DNA of 64,000 nt, taken from positions 8,466,999 through 8,530,998 of the forward strand of contig NC_092565.1 in NCBI RefSeq assembly GCF_037975245.1. Direction: 5' to 3'. The number at the start of each line of letters is the position of its first letter. The stretch's first letter is position 1. The translations under genes were made by a program, and so were the position numbers. Source of the DNA: Apostichopus japonicus. Taxonomy: Eukaryota; Echinodermata; Holothuroidea; Aspidochirotida; Stichopodidae. The notes beneath the pieces were generated by a model. That model was not told the DNA's origin and did not search any database. It worked only from the letters and a program-made list of their open reading frames with translations. This document shows positions 36,186-47,385 of this stretch, piece by piece.

Positions 36186-39100
36186 CTATGGAACAATTGA
36201 AATATTTATGGGATTAGCTATATAGGCTAAGCTGTACACAGCATGTGTATAGCAGAAGTTGCTTTATGGGCAACCATATTAGGATTGAACCGTGGTGGTG
36301 GTGGGTGGGGGGGGGGGGGTACAAAATAAGAGAGACAGTTGTTCACGTGACTTTGATTGGTAGGGGTTAATTTGTTTAAACGACATTCATCAACCAAAAT
36401 CATTTTCAAAATGGTACTTTTGAATAGCAAGAAGAGGCACTTTTCAAAAAAAAATGCGTCATGTGATCTTTTATCATTTTAAGACTGAGGAGGCGATGAA
36501 AAGAGAGAGAGAGAAGGAGGAGGACGGGGGTGCTACGGGTGGGGGGGGGGCTTCTTTTGACCTTTGATCCATTCTACTCACACGTATTGAGAACTATCTT
36601 TCATTACATGAAACTCACTCGTTGTAACGTAACTGATCAGCCTGAGGGTCATATTTCTTCCCGCTAAAAAGGCAAAGATTGTACCTTAAACACATTTTAT
36701 GCTAAATTACTGTCCATTACTGTCCAACCCCCCCCCCCCTACCTTCCGGGTTATAAATTTGTGCCTTCTTCTTAATTACGGTGGTGGTGTCTCCCCGAGG
36801 TTCTCATGAGTACGGTGAGCTCGTTTCCAAAACACTTACCCTACAATTACTGACAATGTAACTGTTCTGAGTGATTCTGGATAAATCACACGGACATTCG
36901 TCCTGCATCTCCCGAAGCTGTGTGTAGAGAGAGAGAGAACATTGGTAAATATGATTAAAAACTAGTATGATGAAAAGAAAATATTAATTTGACAATTAAT
37001 CATTTGTATATAATACAAACCATATATCACACACAATTTTAGGGGCGTGATCATATATACGAAGCAACACGCGTCTTTGCTAACTCATGAACAATTGAAC
37101 TTGTCTCATCGTGAAATGAACTCATTTGAAATTACATTCCTCACTAGCCTCCTTGAATTACGTTACTTGAGTGAATCTGTTTAATCTGACATGAACAGAG
37201 GTATAAAAGGACATGCGATTTACATTTCGTACTACAAAACATGTTCATACTTGAATGCAAACCGTTTGTTTAGCTATTGTGTCGAGCCGACTTTTTCTTG
37301 TTTTTTTTTCCTGAAAAGTCGGTTTCCTACCATATATATGTCTTCATGTTTCCATCACTGTATTTGGATTAGATTAATTACTGTAATCTGTAACACCTAT
37401 CATTAGTAAACGCAATGACATGTAATAACACGTCTCATAAATACAATCTGCAGTATGGCTATTCGTTTAATCTATAATACCTCATTAGAATAACAATGAC
37501 ATGTAATAACACATCTCATAAATACAATCTGCAGTATGGCTATTCCTTTAATCAATAATACCTCATTAGTAATAACAATGACATGTAATAACACATCTCA
37601 TAAATACAATCTGCAGTATGGCTATTCCTTTAATCAATAATACCTCATTAGTAATAACAATGACATGTAATTACACATCTCATAAATACAATCTGCAGTA
37701 TCGCTATTCGTTTAATCTATAATACCTCATTAGTAATAACAATGACATGTAATAACACATCTCATAAATACAATCTGCAGTATGGCTATTCCTTTAATCA
37801 ATAATGCCTCATTAGTAATAACAATGACATGTAATTACACATCTCATAAATACAATCTGCAGTATCGCTATTCGTTTAATCTATAATACCTCATTAGAAT
37901 AACAATGAATTGTAATAACACGTCTCATTATTGCAATCTGTAGTATCGCTATTCCTTTAATCTGTAACACCTCATTATTAAACACAATGACGTGTTATAT
38001 AGCCTAACACTTCTCATAATTGCAATCTGCATATCGCTATTCGTTTAATTTATAATACCTCAACAGAATAACAATGACATGTAATAACACATATCATAAT
38101 TGCAATCTGTAGTATCGCAAATACTGTAATGTGTAATAACTCATTATTAATACCAATAACGCGGTTATTAACTGTGTTACATCTCATAATTGCAATCTGT
38201 AGTATTGCAAATACTGTAATGTGTAATACGTCATCATCAATAACAATGACATGTAATAACACATCTCAATTGCATTCTGTAGTATCGCTATTCCTTTAAT
38301 TTATAATATCTCATTAGAATAACAATGACATGTAATAACTTAAAACCATTAGGACGTGCCAAACAAAACTCAACAGGAAAATAAAAACAAGGACACATTG
38401 TCCTAAATGTCATTATAATGTGCTCTGTTGTTTAAGTAGAATTAGCATAATACACGCGGTTCAGTTCTTAACATATGACACACCGGATGGAGCAACATTT
38501 ATGTTTCCTAATTTTCAGCTGAATATCTTATAATGCAAACCGGAAATGGCTATGGAAACATTCACTGGATCTTTTCATGAACTATAACATGTAACAATTG
38601 TTGACTTATCGGACTAAGACGAAATCATTCATTATGTACTGCATTTGATTATTTCTGCTGATGTGACGATATGACAACTACACCTGGTTCCATTCAACTT
38701 ACCGGTCTGAATGCGGAACAAATCATCACTTTTTCCTTTAAGACATGATTATTGAAGTAATTCAAAATCTACAATATGTACACAAATACAATTTTTGTTT
38801 GTTTTGTTTAACAACTTAATAGGTAACAAACACTTACCGATAGTAAGAGCATGAATTTTATTTTGGTTCTTTCCATTACCCAATCATTTCTCTCTCCATC
38901 CCCCCCCCCCCCCTTCTCTCTCCACCCACCTCTCTCACCACCTCTTCCTCTCTCTCTCTCTCTCAAACTATTCTTGTAAATGTTAGAAACTGACGTAATA
39001 CTTACGCATCCCATAATGTTATCAAAAGTGGAATTGGTGGACCACACCAAAGACACAATATCAGAACCGTAATTCTCACGAATAAGTTGAAACCACTTCA

Positions 39101-42100
39101 GCAGAGATGGAAATTGACCAATGCGAGAAGCGATCATGACACCTGGAGTATCCTGATAAGAAAATAGAAATAGACAGACTTCGAGAGACAAGTTGGGGCT
39201 TAGGAAACAATTTTTGCACGCTTTATCCTACAAGCTATGAAAAAAAAACACTATTCTTATCTCATATTTTCCCAAGCCCCTTCATATTTATCTGGGTCTG
39301 CTAATTGACTCCGGCTTCAGTGGCTGTAATTCACTGTATCTCTATACCCTCCCCACGTCAACTCCACCCGCACCGCCCCCCCCCCCCCCCGATTCAGGTA
39401 TTACTCAGAAATCAATTCATAGTCTAGTAGTTTGTCATTATTTTGAAGGAACAACTTTTAACAACTTAAATGTTTTCCCATAAACACATTGAGGAATGTT
39501 TCGATCGTTAGATGACGAAAGCAAAATTGTCATCGGCTGAAATATATTTAAAAATAGTACTTAGTTACGAATCTCACCAACTCGTAGTTGTAACAATTCG
39601 TCGCAAGCCTTCGTTCACGGATATCGGTGGGTCGGGCCTGTAAGTGAACAATAATAGGAGCGATGCTATCAAATATCATGCTACTACAGCCTATTATTTA
39701 TTAAACGTGAAACTGAAATGGTTGTATTGTATGGAACGCGAAAAGGGCAACTTATTTCGTTGCTAAGTTTAACGTAAGTATATAGACAACGACGTAAGTT
39801 TAGACAACGGAATTTTAGACATCAACGTGAGTTTGAGCAACAGCATGGTAAAACAGTAGCAACAACTTTAGTTTAGACAGCAACAAACTTAGTTTAGACA
39901 ACGAATTATGGTTGCCCTTTTCGCGTTCCATAGTATTGAAAGACGCTTGTTTAACATACTCATTTTCTGACCGTATTTTACTTAATTAAGTCATACATCA
40001 TTGTGCCTAGAAAATATACATATAAATATTAACACGAAATCGTGGTCTGTAAATGGTTTCAAATCTGTATTCATTTATTCAGTGGTTCAGCAATCCACTG
40101 GGCACAATCGCGAAGGGCCTTTGAATCTTTAACCATTTTTTTTTTTCAAGTTTAGTACATATCCTTAAAATGTTGGACCCTTGGATGTGATTAAATCATA
40201 TAATGCCAATCTCCAATTAAGGATTTATATGATGTAATTAACAAATGGCTTCAATAGTCATCTATAATTAACAAATGGTTTCATTCTTCACTCTCTAATA
40301 AACAAATGTTTTCATTAGCCACTCTCTAATTAACAAATGGTGTCATTAGTCACTCTCTAATAAACAAATGTTATCATTAGTCGCTCTCTAATTAACAAAT
40401 AGTGTCATTAGTCACTCTGTAAATAACAAATGGTTTCATTAGTCACTCTCTAAGTAACAAATAGTTTCATTAGTCACTCTCTAATTAACAAATGGTTTCA
40501 TTAGTCACTCTGTAATTAAGCAAAGGTTTCATTTAGTCACTCTCTAATAAACAGATGGTGTCATTTTTCACTCTCTAATTAACAGATGGTGTCATTAGTC
40601 ACTCTCTAAATAACAAATGGTTTCATTAGTCACTCTCTAATTAACAAATGGTTTCAATTTCAGTCTCTAATAAACAAATGGTGTCATTAGTCACTCTCTA
40701 ATAAAAAATGATTTCATTCTTCACTCTCTAATAAACAGATGGTGTCATTAGTCACTCTCTAATTAAGCAAAGGTTTCATTTAGTCACTCTCTAATAAACA
40801 GATGGTGTCATTATTCACTCTCTAAATAACAAATGGTGTCATTAGTCACTCTCTAAATAACAAATGGTTTCATTAGTCACTCTCTAATAAACAAATGGTT
40901 TCATTAGTCACTCTGTAATTAAGCAAAGGTTTCATTTAGTCACTCTCTAATAAACAGATGGTGTCATTAGTCACTCTCTAAATAACAAATGGTGTCATTA
41001 GTCACTCTCTAAATAACAAATGGTTTCATTAATCACTCTCTAATAAACAAATGGTGTCATTATTCACTCTCTAATTAAGCAAAGGTTTCATTTAGTCACT
41101 CTCTAATAAACAGATGGTGTCATTAGTCACTCTCTAATTAACAAATGGTTTCATTAGTCACTCTCTAAATAACAAATGGTTTCATTAGTCACTCTCTAAT
41201 AAACAAATGGTTTCATTAGTCACTCTGTAATTAAGCAAAGGTTTCATTTAGTCACTCTCTAAATAACAAATGGTTTCATTAGTCACTCTCTAAATAACAA
41301 ATGGTGTCATTAGTCACTCTCTAAATAACAAATGGTTTCATTAATCACTCTCTAATAAACAAATGGTGTCATTATTCACTCTCTAATTAAGCAAAGGTTT
41401 CATTTAGTCACTCTCTAATAAACAGATGGTGTCATTAGTCACTCTCTAATTAACAAATGGTTTCATTAGTCACTCTCTAAATAACAAATGGTTTCATTAG
41501 TCACTCTCTAATAAACAAATGGTTTCATTAGTCACTCTGTAATTAAGCAAAGGTTTCATTTAGTCACTCTCTAAATAACAAATGGTTTCATTAGCCACTC
41601 TCTAATAAACAGATGGTGTCATTAGTCACTCTCTAAATAACAAATGGTTTCATTAGTCACTCTCTAAATAACAAATGGTTTCATTAGTCACTCTCTAAAT
41701 AAAAAATGGTTTCATTAGTCACTCTCTAATAAACAAATGGTGTCATTATTCACTCTCTTATTAAGCAAAGGTTTCATTTAGTCACTCTCTAATAAACAGA
41801 TGGTGTCATTAGTCACTCTCTAATTAACAAATGGTTTCATTAGTCACTCTCTAAATAACAAATGGTTTCATTAGTCACTCTCTAATTAAGCAAAGGTTTC
41901 AGTAGTCACTCTCTAAATAAGAAATGGTTTCATTAGTCACTCTCTAATAAACAAATGGTGTCATTATTCACTCTCTAATTAAGCAAAGGTTTCATTTAGT
42001 CACTCTCTAATAAACAGATGGTGTCATTAGTCACTCTCTAATTAACAGATGGTGTCATTAGTCACTCTCTAAATAACAAATGGTTTCATTAGTCACTCTC

Positions 42101-43206
42101 TAATTAAGCAAAGGTTTCATTAGTCACTCTCTAAATAAGAAATGGTTTCATTAGTCACTCTCTAATAAACAGATGGTTTCATTAGTCACTCTCTAATAAA
42201 CATATGGTGTCATTAGCCACTCTTTAATTAACAAATTGTTTTATTAGTCACTCTCTAATTAACAAATGGTTTAATTAGTCGCTCTCTAATTAACGTATGG
42301 TTTCATTAGTCACTCCCTAATTAACAAATGATGTCATGAGTCACTCTCTTATTAACAAATGGTTTCAATTTCAGTCTCTAATAAACAAATGGTGTCATTA
42401 GTCGCTCCCTAATTAACAAATGGTGTCATTAGTCATTCCCTAATTAACAAATGGTGTCATTAGTCACTCCCTAATTAACAAATGGTGTCATTAGTCAGTC
42501 ACCAGGTTCTTTTGTGAGAGAAGTTACGAGAACGTGTCTCATTTTTAACAAATAAAAGGCCAAAAAGAACAATTATTTAAACACACAAATTCGAAAAAAA
42601 GTTACATAAATATATTTTGCGTCCCTCTTTATATTACCTTTCTAACAAACATCCATTCAGTTTGCCAGTTTATACATTAATTCATTCTGTAATTTACAAA
42701 TTAATGAATTCTGTTTATGTCTATAGTGCTTTTTAAAGTAACAATTTTTGTTTTAAATCTGCACTCTGCAGAAAGCAAGCTGGCAAGCAAATTATGAAGT
42801 GATAACTTACAATGTTGTCTCTGAGTTCCTGCACAGCGTCCGTAAACCCGATCCCATCCGAACATGCTTCGGGCATGTAACATACGTTTCTCTCCGTGCG
42901 TTTGTAGTTATAACCCCTCTCGTCCTCCATTGCTTTCGACCAGTTCTCATCCATGTATTTGTTGTAGATAGCGTGAGTTCGCTGCGGGTGTTCATTGATC
43001 AATCCCTTATCGGTTGGAAGTTTTTCTGCTGCCAACTTCATGTTGTTGCCCGCTACTTTGGACGCCAACATCCATCGAACGCCATCGCTGCTGCTAGGCT
43101 TCCAGAACACTTTTTGAGTAAAGACCCCGCCAACATGCAGGATACAGAACACGTACAGAGCAACTCGAGTAATGCCGGCTCGTTTCATTGTAGCCTGCGG
43201 TATCAT
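36030..43206 (-). CDS. gene A: secreted helix-rich protein, candidate IL-6/G-CSF-like cytokine
   Basis: Five coding exons (43206-42811, 39637-39578, 39152-39006, 36917-36840, 36185-36030), every junction in phase 0, giving 278 residues (272 from the second Met). A signal peptide MKRAGITRVALYVFCILHVG leads to a basic and acidic N-terminal region with NVCYMPEACSDG, then amphipathic segments DAVQELRDNI, IGQFPSLLKWFQLIRENYG and LMLNSLDEFIFILDSIDYYI separated by Cys-bearing loops (TNCYN, IMGC, DECPC, SNCR, LCSN). One N-glycosylation site (NST) is in exon 3 and another (NSS) at the end. No enzyme motif is seen. A signal peptide, about four helices, few cysteines and uniform phase 0 introns are known traits of class I helical cytokines; LMLNSLDEF recalls LILRSFKEF in IL-6 helix D. 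The structure is well supported, the family is not proven. Paralogue of gene B. Confidence 0.72.
36840..36917 (-). CDS. gene A exon 4
   Basis: 26 codons between a long CT-rich acceptor ending ACACACAG and donor TAGG|GTAAGT. LREMQDECPCDLSRITQNSY then IVSNCR, with three Cys. Phase 0 at both ends. Confidence 0.72.
36918..39005 (-). other. gene A intron 3-4 region between exons 3 and 4
   Basis: 2.1-kb intron filled by the 82-bp array on one side. Near the exon 3 donor it has a CT/C-rich stretch on the plus strand (38878-38966), so the nascent transcript would carry a GA/G-rich tract just after the splice site. Confidence 0.6.
37400..38345. repeat. 82-bp tandem repeat in gene A intron 4
   Basis: About 11 units of AACAATGACATGTAATAACA + CATCTCATAAATACAATCTG + CAGTATGGCTATTCCTTTAA + TCAATAATACCTCATTAGTA, regular on the left and degenerate after about 37900. 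Confidence 0.92.
39006..39152 (-). CDS. gene A exon 3 (candidate helices B and C)
   Basis: 49 codons, acceptor TTATCAG, donor TGC|GTAAGT, phase 0. DTPGVMIASRIGQFPSLLKW then FQLIRENYGSDIVSLVWS, then NSTFDNIMGC. Two amphipathic segments, an N-glycosylation site and a Cys at the junction. Confidence 0.75.
39578..39637 (-). CDS. gene A exon 2
   Basis: 20 codons ARPTDIRERRLATNCYNYEL between acceptor TTCACTTACAG and donor TTG|GTGAGA, phase 0 both ends. Short, one Cys. It corresponds in position to exon 2 of gene B. Confidence 0.65.
39732..39930. mobile_element. TA-flanked MITE in gene A intron 1
   Basis: 199 bp with a perfect 20-bp inverted terminal repeat TGGAACGCGAAAAGGGCAAC that continues imperfectly for about 20 bp more (TTCGTTG...AA). 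TA on both sides (39730-39731 and 39931-39932) suggests a Tc1/mariner-type target. Internally it has several copies of GTTTAGACAACG-like sequence. No coding capacity. Confidence 0.88.
40225..42510. repeat. 31-bp minisatellite in gene A intron 1
   Basis: About 70 copies of CACTCTCTAATAAACAAATG + GTGTCATTAGT over 2.3 kb. Variant units AATTAAGCAAAGGTTTCATT recur at spaced intervals, giving higher-order blocks of several units that are repeated (compare 40740-41220 with 41060-41560). Confidence 0.97.
42811..43206 (-). CDS. gene A exon 1 (signal peptide and N-terminal domain)
   Basis: 132 codons from ATG at 43206 (a second Met at 43188 gives a cleaner signal peptide, MKRAGITRVALYVFCILHVG). Encodes KVFWKPSSSDGVRWMLASKV, a charged middle, and NVCYMPEACSDGIGF leading to DAVQELRDNI. 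Donor ATT|GTAAGT in phase 0. This exon is much longer than exon 1 of gene B; the extra roughly 80 residues have no match I recognise. Confidence 0.72.
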
Positions 43207-43281
43207 GATGTATCGATCGCTCTTATTTTACAGTCTGCTATCTCAAAATTAAAACTATACCATTTAAAAGGATGAAAATCG

Positions 43282-43289
43282 TTTATATA
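43282..43289 (-). promoter_or_regulatory. TATA box of gene A
   Basis: TATATAAA on the minus strand, 76 bp before the first ATG, which puts transcription start at about 43255 and leaves a short unspliced leader. The only ATG between is followed at once by a stop (ATGGTATAG). Confidence 0.55.
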
Positions 43290-46200
43290 ATGTCAGACAA
43301 TTTCGTGAAATATTACCGTCAGCAAACCTGTGTATACCTGGAGCATGTTCTCTCATGAATATATCATGAAGCTTAATATTGGAGAATGATGTTATCTCAC
43401 AATTCTGTTAGTCGAATAACTTGCATTGAGTCTTTGACTAGAGGCAAAATCAGTAGATCAACCGAAAGCGACAAATGATATCCGGATCGATAATATTAAA
43501 TATTGATATCGTTCCGTTAGTTTTAAAAACAAAAAAGTTAAAAAGAGGCTTCAGTAATGTTCCGACAAATAAAGAATGACGCAAATGAAATAAAACTTTA
43601 ATATCCCAAACCACGTAGATGACCTCTGTGTAAAAGCAATGCTAGGCGATTGGTCGCTTAATATCCATAAAGTATATGCTAATTGATCTTACAATTTGCA
43701 TATCTCCTATTGTTGCCTAACCGATCATCTCAAAATGTCATCAAATCAAATGTGAAAACGATGTTAACTTACTCTGAGAATAACAAGACAGAGAGGTATA
43801 ATAGTGAAGTCAAATTAATAACACTCGACTATTCATCAGATATAAATACAGGAATATCGATATTCTGCAAAGGAATTAAGTAGATTCTCCAAATTAACGA
43901 TCTTAATTGTTTTTAGAGAAGGGTCAGAGAAGTCACTGTTGTTATAAACAATGAACAAACAAAAGAAATCTTTCTATTACATAAATACCAGGCTCAGCTT
44001 GTCAGAGAGACTGACGTCTAAACAGCTTTGATTTGAAGTATTAATATGTTTTTCCTACTCGGAGGTCACAACAATAGTCATAAGAATTTTCGTCAAAATG
44101 TCGAATTTTGTTCAACAGCCTATATGCCTCCCATGCACGCCCTGCTCCTCTCTACCTTACTCAAAATATTAAACTACAACAAATTCTTTCCGGCGTTCTT
44201 GCTTTTACCAAATAAACGGACACCTGGGTCAGACTGACGAACAAATAAAAGGAGCGAGAAGGTCCCTCTCACCAAGCCCCCCCCATCCCTCCCAACCCTT
44301 AAAACAATCAACTTTCCTTCTTCAGGTACAGGGCGGGATATTCGACTGATTCTGATCTCATTCTCTGCTAGAATAGCTTTAACTTGTTTTACTGTATAGT
44401 CAAGATTGGCAATAGCATAGTCGAGAAATTAACCGTAGTCGACAACAAGTCATAGGATTATATCAATGCACCCCAGTCAAGGCAGGCATCCCCTTTTTTG
44501 GCAATACGAAAGTCTAATACGGCCTTACGTGAAGCTAACTTCAAACCTGGAACAACGTATAGTTAAAGTTTTTGTGATCGGAGGAGGATATAGTGTTTAT
44601 TTGACATCATAATGTAAATCCCGAGGCTCTACAGACAAAAAGAAACTATGGATACATATGATTAGTTCATGTTCCTAATTCGTCAGATTATTCACAATAA
44701 TGATAAGTATTAGGAGGAACAGTTGAAAATGTTCCTCTCACTATGAACACGGAACCTTATTTACCATCACAGAGATTGTTTAACTCACAAACAGTATAGA
44801 ATAGGATCGATTTGGTTAAAGAATTCGATAAACATTTCAGTGTTTTTTTTTGTAGAACGGTCAAAGAGATGCATCAATCAGTACTAGTTAGCAAGTTACT
44901 GATTGGTTTGATATGTTCGCTAAGGAGAGAGAATATGAAGTGAGGTCGGTGCTCATGATGTAGGGGAAGGAGGGAATACGGGGTCGGTTTGGAAGGCGGG
45001 GTTAGGGTAGTAGAGGTTACAAGGGACGGGAATAGGGGGAAGGGGGAGGCGGAGTAGGAGAGAAGGTTGGGAGACGCAAAGAGGGGTGAGCAAGGTGAAC
45101 ACGCTATAAATAAAACACATTTCATTCATTTAATTGAAACAAGTGCTCAAGGAGTAGTTATATTATGCTCTCTTCTGATAATATATAACTCATTATATTT
45201 GCTATATTTAAATTGATATATTTTTTAAATCACATGAAGGATTTTGAAAGAAGAAAATGCGAACTAAACAATACACATGCCATGTAGCAATAAATTGAAG
45301 ATTGAAATTGATGTTTTAATAAATAAATGAATATTGATATTTGATCATGTTTTTGCAATGATTAGTTTCTGACAGACAACTTGCTTGTCAATTACAATTT
45401 TATTAATTTATAAATAATTTTGGTTATGAAATCAAATTAATTTGCTTAAGCTCGAGTGATTCGAGTACCGATAAAATAACACCCCGCGACATAGTTACTT
45501 ATATGAACATAGTTATATGCATGCTATAACTAGGCCTAAATAATAATGAAGGTTTCTTTTTAAAAAGCATTGAACTACCGTATCATGTGGTAGAAGATGG
45601 ACTCATACGTCACTCCACGCTAGCCCACAACTTCAACACATATTTAGATCAATTTAGATAAATATGCCATTTCGGAATGCACAGAGGATATAATCGTTAA
45701 CTAGAATTGCATTTGCCAGCAAATACGCAGTATTGTAGTGGGCGTGGAGTGCTTGCAGTATATTAGGAAGAACTTTTAGGTTGTTCATGGCGGTTAGTTC
45801 CGTGCAGGACAACAAACTAGGGAGTATAGTCGTATTGTATTGTAGGTAACGACAAAGTGAGGCCGCTTGTGAGCGCCGTGACAGGCAGGCTCAGAATAAG
45901 TTGGCTACGCAGCTAGCCTCTGAAATTGCAAATATACAGATACTATATGAAACTTTTAAGTTTCAACGAGCAGTCATGTAGGTATCGTTCACTTGACCAC
46001 GAATGCCAATATTGTAGCGCGCACGCGCACTACAATAAATATGTTAGCTTTCTTCGCAACCAGTCTTCCGCAGATGACTCAACTTGAATACCACGTTGTA
46101 TTAATATCATATACCAGTATCGACACCACAATGATCACTACAACGGCATTACTATACATACACCTGACTCAAATCGAGTTAGAACAGACGCCATTGTTGA

Positions 46201-46297
46201 TTCAGGTATATAAATAAATGAGGTATATAAATAAAGCCTATACCGGTACATGATTTTAAATCTTTAAAGTTCATGAACCATCTTTTACCAACATTTC
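43290..46297. other. spacer between genes A and B, no supported gene
   Basis: AT-rich. A poly-C tract lies near 44277-44284. A G-rich stretch at about 44955-45080 has many GGG/GGGG runs. Short frames show no domain. Confidence 0.45.
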
Positions 46298-46384
46298 TCA
46301 GTCACGGGCAACTAACTTACACTCATTGAATAGTTGAAGCAGATGATTATTCATAGAAGAGAAATTAGTAACGTTATCTAAAAC
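46298..46384 (-). CDS. orphan exon candidate near gene B
   Basis: After acceptor TTCTTGTTGCAG a phase 0 frame reads VLDNVTNFSSMNNHLLQLFN then ECKLVARD and a TGA at 46300-46298. It is amphipathic, has one Cys and an N-glycosylation site (NVT), and resembles the size and style of terminal exons in genes A and B. It could be an alternative last exon of gene B (joinable to exon 4 in phase 0) or a remnant of a third paralogue. An internal GAGT|GTAAGT could also be a donor. Confidence 0.25.
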   Translation of the reverse strand, partial: VLDNVTNFSSMNNHLLQLFNECKLVARD

Positions 46385-47079
46385 CTGCAACAAGAAAGAA
46401 TAATCCCCTCACGGAACACTCGAAACCTCGCCAAATGTTCGCGAGGAACACAGATAACACATCATGCATAGATAGCGTGTAGCTTGATAGTGGAAATGTG
46501 CATCTGTGATTCACGAAATTCCACGAATATGTTCTCCCGAAGAATACAATCAAATTACGTAATGTGTTAGTCAGGTTAACACTCGTCGTAAACTCTTCTT
46601 AAACAATGAAATGAGAATCCATAAAATATTTGCGGCTTAATCTATTACTCATCCAAGCCGAAACCGTCGACAAAATAAACCCTAACCATGCAGTGCGTAT
46701 GTCGCCCACAGTTAAATAATGATATGCAGTGTTGACACCCCCACGGAGATTGGAATCACAAACAACCGAAAGGCAAAGCATGCTATCCAGCCTACAGAAA
46801 TCTGAACAAATCAAAAGAGTAGAACAACAGTGGACGGATCCTGTAGTTACCATGCTAGTTACAACAACTCCTGCTTAACTTTTATTATCGGTGTATTTTG
46901 GACGGCAGAAATAGTGGTAAGTTACTTTTATTCTTGTATTGGTTACGTTATATTTGGTATTACCATATATAGTTAACAGTGCATGCCACTTTGTAGACAT
47001 TCTATGTGTATGGTATTGCCACACATCACCTTCCTTTGTATCGTCAATATCTTTACGTTTTATCTGTTTTCTCTGTCGT

Positions 47080-47385
47080 TCATTCTTCGTTTATGTTTCG
47101 GGTTTTATTATTACCGCGTTCTTGTTTCTGTCTTTGTTTTTTGTCTTTTTGTTTCTGTTTCTGTTTCTCTTTCCTATCTCGTTTCCTTTGTCTCTTCTCC
47201 AACCTCTCTCTTTTCTTTCTGTCCCTGACTTGTTTCGCCCTCATTTTGTCACAGTATTGTTCGAAGCCATCGATATCGTTGTCACTCGATGAATTACCAA
47301 TGTACTTGCTCAACATGAGCTCAATGGCGCCAGACCATTCCTCTATAGCAGTCGAATAAAAGGAAGTTGGGTCACATCCACTCTC
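47080..47385 (-). CDS. gene B exon 5 (candidate helix D and basic tail, stop)
   Basis: Acceptor ATTTGCAG. 101 residues: ESGCDPTS, FYSTAIEEWSGAIELMLSKY, an acidic linker with one Cys (QYCDKM), then RKKRERLEKRQRKRDRKEKQ and further K/Q/R to NINEE and a stop at 47082-47080. The tail would be a single charged helix or a heparin-binding segment. It is encoded by purine-rich, low-complexity DNA, so it may have grown by slippage. Confidence 0.7.
   Translation of the reverse strand, partial: ESGCDPTSFYSTAIEEWSGAIELMLSKYIGNSSSDNDIDGFEQYCDKMRAKQVRDRKKRERLEKRQRKRDRKEKQKQKQKDKKQRQKQERGNNKTRNINEE

Noticed and set aside
36030-43206. Gene A as a CD38/ADP-ribosyl cyclase relative (Cys-rich secreted protein, VFWK and NSTF strings)
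   Set aside because: The catalytic TLEDT-type block and the characteristic Cys spacing are absent, and the strings fall in the wrong order.
42799-43275. 158-codon plus-strand frame
   Set aside because: Antisense of gene A exon 1; the minus strand has the signal peptide, donor and TATA box.
46599-46853. 84-codon minus-strand frame as an exon of a third cytokine-like gene
   Set aside because: No splice site pair gives phase 0 continuity and the composition is not helical; only the nearby 46298-46384 stretch was kept, at low confidence.
47006-47359. Plus-strand hydrophobic frames of 117 codons
   Set aside because: They are the antisense of gene B exon 5, where Lys codons read as Phe/Leu.
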